From the NCBI RefSeq assembly GCF_035582795.1, contig NC_134366.1:175030362-175094361 (forward strand): DNA of 64,000 nucleotides, written 5' to 3'. The position numbers and the translations under genes were made by a program. Source of the stretch: Mycteria americana (lineage: Eukaryota > Chordata > Aves > Ciconiiformes > Ciconiidae). Of the stretch, positions 29,515 through 41,844 are shown in pieces; position 1 is the stretch's first letter; the number at the start of each line of letters is the position of its first letter. Under the pieces are notes generated by a model, which did not search any database, was not told the origin of the DNA, and worked only from the letters and a program-made list of their open reading frames with translations.

Positions 29515-30010
29515 GCACCCCACAGCACCCCAAACGCAGCCCCCCCACCAATGGGAAGCCCATGTTGGGACCCCTAACTCAGCCCCCCAACCAAAGGGCA
29601 CCCCACAGCACCCCTAACCCAGCCCCCCATCAGTGGGAACCCCACGTTGGGCCCCCTCACCCAGCCCCGCTCAAAGGGGCACCCCACAGCACCCATCAGT
29701 GGGGCACCCCACAGCACCCCAGACCCAGCCCCCACCAATGGGAACCCCATGTTGGGACCCCTAACCCAGCCCCCCCCAAAAGGGAACCCCATGTTGGGAC
29801 CCCTAACCCAGCCCCCCACCAAAGGGCACCCCACAGCACCCCAAACCCAGCCCCCACCAATGAGAACCCCACGTTGGGACCCCTCACCCAGCCCCCCATC
29901 AGTGGGGCACCCCACAGCACCCCAGACCCAGCCCCCCACCAACAGGAACCCCATGTTGGGACCCCTAACCCAGCCCCCCACCACAGGGGCACCCCCAGCC
30001 CCCCCACCCC
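29515..30010 (+). repeat. Minisatellite in the LRRC14 5' UTR intron
   Basis: Six or seven units mixing GGGCACCCCACAGCACCCC, AACCCAGCCCCCCACCAA and TGGGAACCCCATGTTGGGAC, each 40-80 bp. It lies between the presumed non-coding first exon and the coding exon of LRRC14. Confidence 0.9.
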
Positions 30011-30089
30011 CCATCACAGGGACCCCCAGCACCCCCAAACCCCCGCCCCCCCCCAACATGGCGGCCCCCGCCGGCCCCGCCCACTCACC

Positions 30090-30470
30090 GCGCGCCCGCA
30101 GCCCCCCACTCTCCGCCGGCTCCCCCGGCTGCCCCGCTCCCGCCGCGCTTCCGGGCATGCGCGCTGACGCCCAGCACGGCCCCGCGCCAATCAGAGAGCG
30201 AGGCCCACCAGGAGAGGCGGGCCCAGCGCCGTTCCTCGGTGACGCCAGCGCTCCTCCCTCGCACACTGGCTTCTGCCGCCGTCCGTCAGCATACCCTCCC
30301 TTCCCATTGGCTGAGGCGCGGCGGGAGCGGGAGGTTCGCTCTCTCGCCGCTCTGAGGCGCGGACGCCTGGGTCCTCCCTGGGCGGCCCCGGGACCCCCGG
30401 GAGGCCTCGGAGCTCCCCCCCGAGACCCCGGGGAACCGGCCCCGGGGGTCTGGGCCCCGCTCCGGGGGCC
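30090..30470. promoter_or_regulatory. Bidirectional LRRC14 / RECQL4 promoter
   Basis: CpG-rich interval between the divergent genes. It contains CCAAT at 30,187-30,191 on the plus strand, the reverse ATTGG at 30,306-30,310, and a GGGCGGGGCC box on the minus strand near 30,070-30,090. The head-to-head arrangement is conserved in human. Paired, oppositely oriented CCAAT boxes without TATA are typical of bidirectional NF-Y promoters; actual start sites are inferred. Confidence 0.65.
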
Positions 30471-33400
30471 ATGGAGCGGCAGCGGGAGGTGAAGGCCCTG
30501 CTGAAGCGGTGGGAGGCGGCCTTCCTCCGGGAGCGGCGGAGGAAGCCCAGCCAGGTGTCCGGTGGCGGGGGAGGCCCATGGGAGAGGGGCCCTTCCCAAC
30601 CCGGTGGGCTGTGGCCTGCAGCCGGGGTGGACCGGGGAAACCTCACGGGTGTTCCCCGGAGAGGGCTGCCCCCTCCCCGGGAGCCCGGTTGCCGGCGTCC
30701 CTGCACCGGCTGTCAGCCCAGCAGCCTCCCTGCCTCTCCCTGTAGCCCCTTTTCCACAACGTTAAAGCCAAGAGAAGCTCCCCTGGTAGTACTTCTGTAA
30801 GGTACCTAAAGAAATCACGGGAGAACAGATATCCTGGGGTCAGGAGCAAGCGTAACGCTGCCCCAACCACGCTTTTCTTTAAGAAAAAAACCCAAACCAG
30901 CAAAAAAAACAACAGCCCTCTCATTCTACGGTAGCAGAAAACAACGATAATTCGCTCCCTAGCCTGAAATAATGATTTCTAATGTGTTTTTGCCTTGCAG
31001 GCTGACATCGAGGCGGCTCCGGAGGACACCAGACGTGAGTGCCAGCCCTGCCACGGGGTATTTTGGGTTCCTGGGTGGTGCTGGGCTATCCCCACGGACA
31101 ACCGGAGCTGCGGGTGCCGCGTGGGTGGGGGTGACCCCTCGTGCCGAGCCGTGCCGGACCCTCATCATCGGGACGGTTTGACGTCAGAGCGGGTCTTTGG
31201 CGGCGTGTGTTGATGCGGGAACCGCTGGGGTTTTCCGGTAAGTACTGGCTATGCCAAAACCCAGCCTTGATGATCTGTCACAGGGCTCTACAAGGAGTAT
31301 AAGATGCTCAAGCAGCGGAGCAAGGAGTCGGATCCCGCCCGGCTCAGCCCATCCTGCCAGCCGGCTGCCCAGGAGACCCTAACCGCAGAGCAGGTACCGG
31401 AGAAACCCCCCCTTCGGCCTTGGGTTTTGTGTCCAGGAGCCTCGAACCCCCGAGATTCGCCCTTGACGCGAGCGCTTCAGGGTGTTTCTGCTTTGTCCTT
31501 GGCTACAGGCGAAGCCCTGTTCATCCTCCCTGTTTATAAAAAGGTTTATTTGGCCTTTGCAGGGAAAATCGCCGAATTACCACCACGTAACGCCTATTTT
31601 TGACTTAGTGGATGAATAACACACCCCAAACAGAGCGTACGAGGACGAGCGCGGGCTCGTTTTAACCAGCCTCTTAACGAGGCAACGATCGAGCCAACCC
31701 CTGTGCTTGACGTGAGGTGTTAAGTGCCCCAGAGCTGGGTTTTTCACCCCAAAATGCGCAGGATGTGCCGTCCGTGGCCAAAAGATGCTGCGGCACGATG
31801 ACACCACGCTCGTTCTCTAGCTCCTTTCTCCTCTCGGAGATGTCGGAGCTCGTCTTCGTGATAGGATTCACGGTTTTTGGATTTAAAGGATTGGATTTAA
31901 CAGGGTTTTGGATTTAATGGCTTGGATTTAATGGTTCGCGGTGTCATTGCAGGTGCCGGACTCTGGTTGTTGGGGCGCACACCTGAACCGGCAGCCAAAA
32001 AACCCCGGGCTGAGCCGCTGCGGCCGCGCCGTGCCGAAAGCCTCCGCGCAGTACTATGGGATGAAGCTGAAATCCAACCTGGGAGCTACTGGGAAGGTCA
32101 GGGCTGGCTGGGGATCGGCACCGAGCGCTGCGGCACGGAGAGAAGCTTCTGCCGAAGCGCTCCGAAATGGCAGCCGCCTCCTGCCAGAGCCCCCCCGCTG
32201 TCAGCAGAGGGTGGGAGCTGGGGGTGGGGAGCACCCACAAACGCTGGCGAAGGTCCTGTTTGATTTGGAGGGAGGGGTGCGGAGTTTCAGTGGACAATCT
32301 GACCCCCATCTGTCCTTCCTTCCCCTGCCATCTGTCCTTCCCCCCTTCCACAGGAGACGCCCCTGACCCCGAGGAGGACCCCGACTCCCAGGAGGACCCC
32401 GGTTGTCCCCAAGCTTCAGACAAATCTGGAGACTGGTGAAAAAGCCGCATCCCCGGCGCCGGCGGAGGCTTCGCAGAGCGAAGGAGGCGAGCCGGGAGAT
32501 CTCCTCCTTCCTCCCTCGGTGTCGGGGCTGGCCCCCATCGTCCTCGCTGCGGGGTTGAAGTCTCCCCCGCCGCCGCAGCCACCAAATAAATTCCAGCAGC
32601 TGAAGCGGACGGTGGCACAGAGACTGAGCTCGCTGGATCCCGCCTGGCTGCGGAGGTGCCAGGGGACACCCGGGGACGAAGGGACGATGCCGGGTGCTGC
32701 GCGGGAGGGGGAGCAGGGAGAGGTCGGATGGGCCCCTCCGGAGCAGGAGGGAGGTGGTGGGGGACCATCGGTGGGAGATTCTGGGAGGAAAAGGCCACAC
32801 GGAGACGGTGGAGACGGCACAGGGGCTCCTGCGAAGCTCAGGCGGTGCCGCCGAGGCTCGGCCGAGGAAGAGTTTGGTGCTGCCGGCGGGCTGAAGCAGA
32901 GCGAGGAGGAGGAAGAGGAGGAGGGGGAAGAGCGCGTGGCAGCTCAAAAGGAGAGCGAGAAGGTGTCGGATCCCTCGGAAAATCTCCTGGGGGAGGTGGA
33001 GGAGGAGGAGGAGGAAAAGAAGCCCAGATCCACCCGCAGAGCCGTCGCTGCCAGGTAGGTCCTGCCGACTTCCCGGTGTGCCGGTGGTGCTGCCGGGCGC
33101 TCTGCCGCAGGTTCGCCTGCCCCGGCGTAGCTCCCGGCTGGCTTCAAACTCCCCTTTCCTCTTGGGGGGGGGGGGGGGGACCAAAACAATTAGGTTTGGA
33201 CTTGGGAAAAAAAAAAAAACCAAAGCAATTAAACCCGATCGCACACGGGCTGCGACGATGCCTCGTGGCGCTCGAAAGCACCGAAACGTGGCCAGAAAAG
33301 GATGCTGAGGGAGCCGGGGGGCCGTTTCCTACCAATTTTTAGAAATAGCGAGCTGCTCTTTCCTTAATTCCTCCTTCTTTGCGTTAAGTCAGGAATTTGA

Positions 33401-36400
33401 GGGGGAAGGACTAAGTTTTGGGGGTTTTTTTAGCCTGATTTTCTTATGTCATTACACCCTGCGTGCCTTTTGCCTCCCCCTGAGCGTCTACATCGCCTTC
33501 GGTCACGTTTAAGAGACGAGAAATGTAGAGATTATTTCCCTTAAAGCCATTTTGCGGGCAGGGCGCCGGGGCTCTGCCTGCTCCTGCCTGCGCTGGGTGC
33601 AGGCAGGAGCCGGGGTGGGGGAGGAAGGATGGAGGACCCCCAACGCGCTACCGCACCTCTCTCCCCGCAGAGCACCTCCGCGGGGAGGCGGCAACTTCGT
33701 CAGGCTTAACCTGAAGAAGAAATCGCACGTCCGAGGTTACGCCCTGCGAGGAAATCGCCTTCGCAAGCAGGTAACGTCCTGCCCGGCGGCTGCCTCGGCG
33801 CTGCCGCCATCTCCCGAGGCATCGCCGAAAGCCTCCCGCCGGGCGGGACCGCGCTGCTCGCTCGCTCTCACCGCCCAACCCTTTTCCCATCAAATTGAAA
33901 TTCACCCGGTCCAGGATGAATTTCAAACTCTTCCAACTCTCGTTTGTCTTCACGCTGTTCTTCGAATTTCCGTATTTTACCTTTTAGTTAATTTATCTTT
34001 ACTTTCGAGTCGTCCCCAGCTCTGTGGCGGCGCAGGCAGGAGGCGCGGCTCGGCTCCCTGCCCTTCCCGCTGCTGCCTGACTTCTCGGCCTTTTCCAGCT
34101 TCACCTCTGCAACAAAAAACTAGGATTTTTTTATTATTTCCCCATTAATTAATGTTTTAGGTTAATTAATCCCTTGGGATCATCTTTGGGGGGGGCAAGC
34201 ATAAAGTTGGAAGAAAATTGCCTTTATTTTTAAAGCTTGGCGTGTTTATGCAGCGCTTTGGCAAAAGCCCGGTGCTGGCGTGAAATAAAATATCTAAAAA
34301 GCAGACTTTTATTTTTAATAAAAGTATAAAAATAACTAGAGATGGTTCTGCCTCGCAGGTGTGGAAGCAGAAGTGGCAGAAGAAAGCGGAGCAGTTTGGA
34401 GGAGGCGGCGGATCCGTCGACCGAAGCTCGGACGTCTGCTTCAGGTGCGGCGGGACGGGGCACTGGGCATCGGCGTGCCGGGGCCGAGGTAAGGCTCGGA
34501 GCGCCGGATGACGGGGTTGGTTTGGCAAAGCCACGGGCTGGGTTCGGATCCGGCTGTGCCGGAGCAGAGGCTGGAGAACGGGGAGCACCGGTCGCGCTTT
34601 CCCACCTCCCTGCGGCTTCTCTCCGCTGTCGGCTTCAGGATTTTCAGGGATAATAACTTGTGGGAAGAGGGTGAAAAGCTGAGGCTGTTTCTTTACCGTG
34701 GATTTAAGTAGAGAAGGGACTCGCTTCTCGCCTGGAGACGGCTGCCGGCTCGCTGCCGCAGGAGAGCGGCTACGCCGATGAAGAGGAGGAGGCTCCCCTG
34801 CCCACGCTGGAAGAAGTGGCTCGCAGGACCAACACCATCTGCCGAGAGCTCTCCGGTGAGGCCCCGTGGCTCGCTGGCCTTGCCGGCTTGCCTCGCTCTC
34901 CGCTGACACGCTGTGGCTGACTCTGGGATGAGCTCCCAGAGATGTGGAATCGTTTCCTTTTCCCCCTGGGAAGTTTCTTTGTGTTCCCTGGAGGATTTCT
35001 TTGCTCGGGCTCTCTTCCTCCGAGAACGCCAGCCTAAAATACAGGCAGGCTCACCGCGCTTGCACCACGTGGCGGTGGGTGTCCGGGCAGGGTAGGAAAA
35101 GCTGCCTGCAGATCCCGACTGCGACCTTCATCCCCGACAGCGAGCGGAGGCAGTGACGGGGAAAGATCCGAGAAGATTTTGGAGGCGACGCCTTACCTGG
35201 ATGTGCGGAGGCCGGCGTACGAGCCGCCCGCTCCCCCTGCGCCCATGGAGCCCCTCTACGGCCCCGGGCCGGAGGGGAAGGTGCGAGGTACGGCTCCCCG
35301 AGACGCTCCGAGCGGGGCCGGGTGGGTTTGGCCCCTCTGGTCCCCTCCTGACCGTGTCTCCTTCCCTCTGCAGAGACCCCGGAGGAGGTGTTTGAGGCTC
35401 TGAAGACGTTGGGCTACAGCTCCTTCCGCCCGGGCCAGGAGGTGGCCATCATGAGGATCCTTTCAGGTGGATTTGTTTTCCCCCACGGGTTTTGGACTCC
35501 CTGCGATCCCCTCCCGTGCCGGCTGGCCGGGTTATCTCCAAGCTAAGTCCCCAACCCCTCGTTCTGCCAGGTCTGTCCACGCTGGTGGTGCTATCGACGG
35601 GGATGGGGAAGTCCCTCTGCTACCAGCTCCCCGCTTACCTCTACCACAAGCGTTCCAAGTGCATCACCTTGGTCGTCTCCCCTCTGGTATCCCTGATGGA
35701 TGACCAGGTACCGCTCACATATCCCGGTTCTCCCACCCCAACCCCTACGAGGACGTTGCTGGGTGCGCGTTGTTGCGGTTAAAGGCTCGCCTACACCCAA
35801 AACGGGGAGGCGGGGGTCCAAGAGGGTTCCCCCCAAGTCACCGGAGGCCAGCGCGGCCGGGTGACGGGCTTCGCTTCCAGGTCTCGGGGCTGCCGCCGTG
35901 CCTGAAGGCCGTCTGCATCCACTCCAACATGACCAAAGCCCAGCGGGAAGCGGTGATGGAGAAGGTGAGGGACTGGGAGCTCTGAACTCTCCGGGGAGAA
36001 CCGTGCGTGCTCGGGGTCCCGGCGCTGCCGTGCCCGTGCAGCCACGTGATCCCAGTGAGGGCAGTGCCGGCTGGCTGCGGCGCCAGGTCCCGGCCAGCCT
36101 GTTCCCCTGGCAGAGCGGGTAAAGCAGCCCTCGTGCCGCTCTCCTCCCTGATCCGGCGCTCCCGGATCCGCTTTTCCCGGTGCAGGTGAGGCAGGGCGAG
36201 GTGCAGGTGCTGCTGCTGTCCCCCGAGGCCCTGGTTGGCGGAAGCGGATCGGCATCCTGCTGCCTACCCTCCGCCGACCGCCTGCCGCCCGTGGCCTTCG
36301 CCTGCATCGACGAAGCTCACTGCGTCTCCGAGTGGTCCCACAATTTCCGTCCCTGCTACCTGCGGCTCTGCCAGGTGCGAGGGGGGAGCGCGTCCCCAGG

Positions 36401-39400
36401 GGAGGGAAGCCGGCGGGGCGAGGAGGGACGTCAGGCTCCCGCTTTTTTCCCCTCCTCTCGTCAGGTTCTCCGGGATCGCCTGGGCGTGCGCTGTTTCCTG
36501 GGGCTGACGGCGACCGCCACCCTGGCCACGGCACGGGACGTGGCCCAACACCTCGGCATCCCGGCGGAGGAAGGGGTAGCCGTGCGCTCCGCCGTCGTGC
36601 CCCCGAACCTGCACCTCTCCGTCTCCGTGGACAGGGACAGGGATCAGGTAAGGGACAAGGACGGGTCTAAAGAAATCGGATTTGTTGCTGTGACGCTGGA
36701 TTCGGGGTGGATCTTGTAGGAGGGAAGATCCCCAGCCCTTTTGGGGGACCCTCACCCCCTTCTCTGCCCGCAGGCCCTCATCTCCCTCCTGCGGGGCGAG
36801 CGTTTCGGCGGCCTGGACTCCATCATCGTCTACTGCACGCGGCGGGAGGAGACGGCTCGCATCGCGGCGCTCATCCGGACCTGCCTCCAAGGAACGCTGC
36901 TCAAGGAGCCCGCCGGAGCCGGGGAGCCGGGGCAGGACGCTGCCGAAAGGAAGAAAGCGAAGGGTAAACGGCACGGCCTCGCTCTCCGAAAGGAGCGCGA
37001 ACCCAAAAATGTCCCGTCTGGTGAATCCACGCTGGAACGGAGAATCCCTAGGGAATGAGCTGCGCTTGGGGGACTCTCCACGGAGGCGTCTGGCTCTGTC
37101 GGCCGCTGCGCCCCGTGCGCTTTTGACGGCGGCAAAGCATTTCTCTTCCCCCGCCTGCGTCGGAGGCTTTAAAGCCGGGCTTTGATTTTTTTTTTTTTTT
37201 TTTTTTCCTAGCAACAGCCGATAACGACGGATGCTTATTAGCTGTCGTTAATAAGGCTCGATGTTGGGTTTAGTACGCGGGGAACCTTCGCCGTCCGGCT
37301 CTGCGGGGTTTTTCTTTCCAAGCCTCGTAGCTGTGACTTGGGAGTGACTTTATTCCCCCTCGAAATCCGCAACGTGGATCCGTGCTCTGCCTCGCGAGCG
37401 CTGGAAACGCTTGGCCCCTGGGATCCTCTCCCTCGCCCGCTTTGTTTGCTGAAGCTGGGCGAGCTCCTGCCATCTCCCTTCCAAACCAGCCGGGGCTTAA
37501 CGACTTCTGGCAGCTAACGAGGAGCGCACAGCCCTTTGCTGGGGAGCAGCAGCCCTGCTCCTGCCTGCAATACCCCCTCCCCAGGGCGGATTTCTGCCCA
37601 GGCAGGGTTTCCTGCCATTTGCCGCTCATTTCAATCCCCGATTTAATTAACAGTTGTGCTAAAATCGCTAATTAAAAGCCGTTAAAGCCTCTCTCCCCGC
37701 TTCCTTTCAGCAAAGAAGAGCGTCCGTCGCCCGCTGAAGTGGATTGCGGACGCTTACCACGCCGGCCTATCCGCTACCGAACGCCGCCGAGTCCAGAACA
37801 GCTTCATGAGCGGCCAACTCCGCGTGGTGGTGGCCACGGTGGCTTTCGGCATGGGGCTGGATAAATCGGACGTCCGCGGCGTCGTGCATTACAACATGCC
37901 CAAGAATTTCGAGAGTTACGTCCAGGAGATCGGCCGGGCTGGGCGAGACGGTGAACCGGCTCACTGCCATCTCTTCTTGGACCCGGAGGTAATGCTTGCC
38001 AGCGGGGTGGAGGGGTTTCTCCTAAATTTTTGGGGGTCTTCCCCAAGGCTCACCGCTTCCTCCCCAGGGCGGGGATCTCCACGAGCTGCGGCGCCACATT
38101 TACGGCGACACGGTGGATTTTTTCACCGTCAAGAAGCTGGTGCAGAAGGTTTTCTCTCCCTGCAAGTGCCTGGAGCTGCACCAGAAACACCAGGACGTCA
38201 TCCGGGTGAGGAAAGGGGCTGAGGGCTCTGCTCCCGTGGCCTTCCCAGCTTCTTAACTCGTTAAGTAACGAGCTAACTTGGTAGAAAACACTTTAATTGT
38301 TGGGTGGCCGCGTCGGGGAGCTTAAATTAGTTGAGGGAAGTCTGGGGAACACCAGAGCTGGGGCGAGGTGAGCCGTGGTGTAAGGATCTGGCCAGGAACG
38401 GGCCAGAGAGGGGTTGCGATGTCCCAAAAGGAAGGTGGGAGCCTGCCCGTCCTCTAACCGGTGATGCCACGCTGCGCGATGCCTCCCTCGCAGGACGGGG
38501 AGGTGGAAGACGCCGAAATAGCCGAGCTCTTGGAGGAGGAGGAGGAAGACGGCGGCGCGACGAGGCAGAGCGGGCAGCGGGTGTGCTACAAGCACGAGCG
38601 AGCCATCCCCGTCCAACAAACCGTGGAGTCCCTGGACATACGGGAGGAAGGTGAGGGGGCGGAATCGGCACCGAGCGAGGCCGGCGGAGGTCCCGGAGGG
38701 AATCGGGATCCCCCCGCAGCTCCCCGCTCTCCTCCCTCCCAGGCATCGAGACCCTCCTGTGCTACCTGGAGCTTCACCCGCAGCGCTGGCTGGACCTGCT
38801 GCCTCCCACCTACTCCTCCTGCCGGCTGCTGTGCTACGGGGGACCCCGGCAGCTGCGGGCTGTGGCGCGGAGGTGAGAGCTGCGCCGCGGGGTGCCGGCG
38901 TGAACGCCACGGCGTTCCCCGTGCCAGGAGAGAGCCCCCGCGGCGTGGGCTTTGCCGGGTGGGAGCTGCTCTGTGGCCCTGGGGTCTGTTGGAGCCCACT
39001 TTTTACCTCCAAGCCACGGTGCCAGCGGGTTTCCGGTGTCTCCTGCCTTCAGCTCTCCCCCCATCGCCGTCTTCCTGGCCCGGGAGCGCCTGGCAGGGAG
39101 GGACCACGGCCACGCCAGCTCCCTGGAGTTCGACGTGGTCTCGCTGAGCGATTCCATGGGTTGGGAGGTGGCGCTGGTGAAACGCGCCCTGCGCCAGCTC
39201 CAGTGGGATCCGCGCCTGCGGCAAGGTACCGGCGTCCCCCGGGTTCCACGTTGGGGGGGGAAATCCCTCCTGCGCCGCCGGCAGCTGGCCGGATCTCGGT
39301 GGGCACCGGCTCAACCAGCTCTTGGTGCCTTCAGACGGCCACGGCAAGGGGAAAAGCGGGGTCCTGGTGGAGTTTGGAGACCTGTCCTTCCACCTACGCG

Positions 39401-40307
39401 CCTACGGTGACCTCACCGACCAGGAGCTGGACTCCATCTGTGACTTCCTCCACCAAAGGGTGGTGGCCAGGGAGAAGATGGCTCTTGGCCAGCTCCGCGC
39501 CTGCTTCCAGGCCTTCCAGAGGTGAGCGTGGATGGAGAAGCCCACCCAACCCCTGCAGACCCCTCTGTGTGGTGGCCCCCACGCTTGCCCACCCTCCCAT
39601 CCTTCCCAGTCTGGGGCCCGTTTTGGTGCTGGGAAGGGCGGAGGTTGACACCGGGGTGCGCAGCGTGGCCTTCCAGACCTACGGCCCTCACCCTGCGGAT
39701 GAGGAGGAGGAGAGGAGCTCCCGCCTGAAGGCTCTGCTCGGCGACTACTTTGAGAAGGAGCCCGCTGGCGAGCAGGCTGAGCGTGGCTGCGAGGAGGAGG
39801 AAGAAGAGGAAGATCTCGGCGATGCCAAAGTGAGCAAATCGGGCTCTGACCGTCGGCCGGTATTTCTGGTACACGGCAGCTCCGGTTTAGATGAGACCGG
39901 GGATGGGTTTTGGGGTGAGGAAGAGGAGGGACGCGACCTCCTCGCCCTGTCCTTTCCTTCGCAGCTATGGGAGTGGGAGAGCCAGATCCGTGCCGACATC
40001 CGCCATTTCCTCGCCATCCGCCAGGACGAGAAGTTCTCCGGCAGAGCCGTCGCCAGGATATTCCACGGCATTGGTAAGAGAAGGGGCCGGGTGCCGAATT
40101 GGGCTTCTTCCACCCCTTTTCTGGCACCTGCCTGGTCCCTGCCCGTCCCTTCCTAACCGGGGGCTTCTCTGCCCGCTCCCCGCAGGCAGCCCCTGTTTCC
40201 CTGCCCAGATCTACGGCCGCGATCACCGATTCTGGCGGAAATATCTCCCCTTCGACTTCCACCGCCTCGCCCGCCTGGCCACCGAGGAGATCCTGGCCGG
40301 CAGGTGA
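30471..40307 (+). CDS. RECQL4: RECQL4, RecQ-family DNA helicase
   Basis: Twenty-four coding exons: 30471-30554, 31001-31034, 31284-31393, 31953-32096, 32354-33054, 33671-33770, 34359-34488, 34712-34855, 35141-35287, 35374-35466, 35571-35707, 35881-35964, 36186-36374, 36465-36647, 36774-36963, 37711-37988, 38068-38205, 38494-38650, 38743-38872, 39053-39225, 39335-39521, 39664-39829, 39965-40073 and 40186-40307. They give about 1,309 residues (human 1,208). The N-terminus is the Sld2-like region ([28 protein letters not shown]), needed for replication initiation in the family. A perfect CCHC zinc knuckle (CX2CX4HX4C) lies at about residues 417-430. The helicase core has Walker A STGMGKS (about 571-577), DEAH (about 678-681), GLTATAT and GRAGRDG. 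The C-terminal R4ZBD region ends the protein. The enzyme unwinds DNA in replication and repair. Poly(A) signal at 40,608. The start of exon 34712 is uncertain. Confidence 0.96.
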
Positions 40308-40607
40308 GGGCAGGAGGCAAAACGGCGGGGCCACCTCGCCCGCGAGGGACAGCGCTGCCACCCGGGACGTCACCGTCACCCCCGGGGGTTGTGCCACCCC
40401 CCTGCCAGCTGCCCCTCGCCCCCTGAGGACCCCGTCTTGGGGGGGTGCAGAGCACCCTAAACGCCAAGAAGCGGGGCGTAACGAGCACGGGCTCGTTTGT
40501 GGTGCGCGCGTACCCCTGCCTTCTGGGGTGGGGGGGCTGCCCGCGCTGCCCGCTCTGCGCCTTTCCCTGTGCCGCAGGGATTTTTATCGGGATTTTATTA
40601 AGGAATT

Positions 40608-40613
40608 AATAAA
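40608..40613 (+). promoter_or_regulatory. RECQL4 poly(A) signal AATAAA
   Basis: AATAAA in GAATTAATAAAGGGC, 300 bp after the RECQL4 stop, followed by a G/T-rich stretch. Confidence 0.75.
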
Positions 40614-40689
40614 GGGCACTGATATTTACACCCCCCACCCCGCCCCTGCCTGCACTTTGCTGCCTGCACCCGTGGGGGGGGTGAATCGG

Positions 40690-40942
40690 CTGTGGGTGAC
40701 GATGAGGGGGGCGTTGCCATGGTGATGTTGAGGTGTTGTTACTATGGCAACATCGGGGGGGGGGTCTGTTGCCGCCGTGATGCGGAGGGGCCGGCGCTGG
40801 CCATGGCGGGGGGACCGTCACCACGGCAAGAGGGGGGTCGTTGCCGTGGTGGGGGGGGGGGGGGGGTGCATTGCCGCGGTGATGGGGGGGTCGGGTGTCC
40901 GTTGTCATGGCAATGGGGGGATCCATCACCGTGGCTGTCGCC
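40690..40942. promoter_or_regulatory. Cluster of RFX X-box-like motifs
   Basis: Eight sequences resemble the palindromic X-box (GTTNCCATGGNAAC): 40713 GTTGCCATGGTGATG, 40738 GTTACTATGGCAAC, 40768 GTTGCCGCCGTGATG, 40816 CGTCACCACGGCAAG, 40839 CGTTGCCGTGGTGG, 40869 CATTGCCGCGGTGATGG, 40901 GTTGTCATGGCAATG and 40923 CATCACCGTGGCTGTCGCC. The second and seventh are closest. G-rich spacers separate them, so a degenerate minisatellite is also possible. It lies between RECQL4 and the lectin gene. Confidence 0.4.
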
Positions 40943-41844
40943 AGGAGGGTGCCAGGGTCCCTGCCCTCACCGGGCGCTGCCGCGGTTCTGGCCGCCTGCC
41001 CGTGCCCTGTCCGTGCCGCCCCAGTAAGCAGCCGCTCAGGGCGCCGGCGAGGAGCCGGAGCAGCCAGCCCCGCCATGCCTTTCCAGCCAAAACGGGGTGC
41101 TCTTCCCCTGGCACCCGGCTCTCGGGGGGGCCCAGAGGGGATGAAGACCTTCCCCCTCCGCCCCCAACATCGGTTTGGTTTTCGCCACCGGCAGCTCTTG
41201 GACAACCGAAACCATCCCGGCAAGGCTGGGGTGGAAACTGGTTTCCAACCGGAGAACTTCACGCCCCAGTTTCCTCCTGGCGCTGGGCTCCGCCAGACGT
41301 GCCATCCCATCCCGATGCGGTGTCGTCCACGGTTCGGGAAGGTCATGCCGCAGCAGCACCCCACCGCGTTGCCAAAACCCTTTTAAACATTAACCGGTGG
41401 AGCTGGGTATCGAGTCCGTGCTGTCCCCGAGGGACGCCGGTGCCACGCAGCCTCCTCCATCCCTCCTCCTCCTCCTCCACCAGCCCCAGAGGAAACCCCG
41501 GCTCGCGGCACGACCCACGGCACGGGTGGTAAAAGCCGAGGGCCGGCTGCAGCACCAGATTTTTCCTCCTCCTCCTCTTCCCTTTAGGTTTTCCCGGCAT
41601 CGTGCCGGAGCAGGGAGGTGGTGAGGGTGTGCCGGTGGCCGGAGCATCAGGGAGGGGCCGGCGGGGATTCTCCAGCCTTTCCCTCACCAGCACGTCTCGT
41701 GGTAAGCGCCGACGGTGGGAGACAGTGGGCTCGGGCTACACCCGGGAAGTGGGTCGGGACCCTCTCCCCGTGGTGGGACCCTCTCCCCGGGGACCAGGGT
41801 GGTCCCCGACCGCCGCGTCCCCCTTCCTCCGCAGCCCCCGTGCC
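40943..41844 (+). other. Region upstream of the lectin gene with a probable 5' UTR exon
   Basis: No coding signal. CTCGTG followed by GTAAGC at 41,702 is a good donor, and the exon with the lectin start codon opens after CTCCGCAG at 41,834, so a non-coding first exon ending near 41,701 is likely. MFSD3, expected here from human gene order, is not seen in any frame. Confidence 0.5.

Noticed and set aside
40308-41844. Possible MFSD3 remnant
   Set aside because: No hydrophobic transporter-like segment or recognisable MFSD3 motif in any frame.
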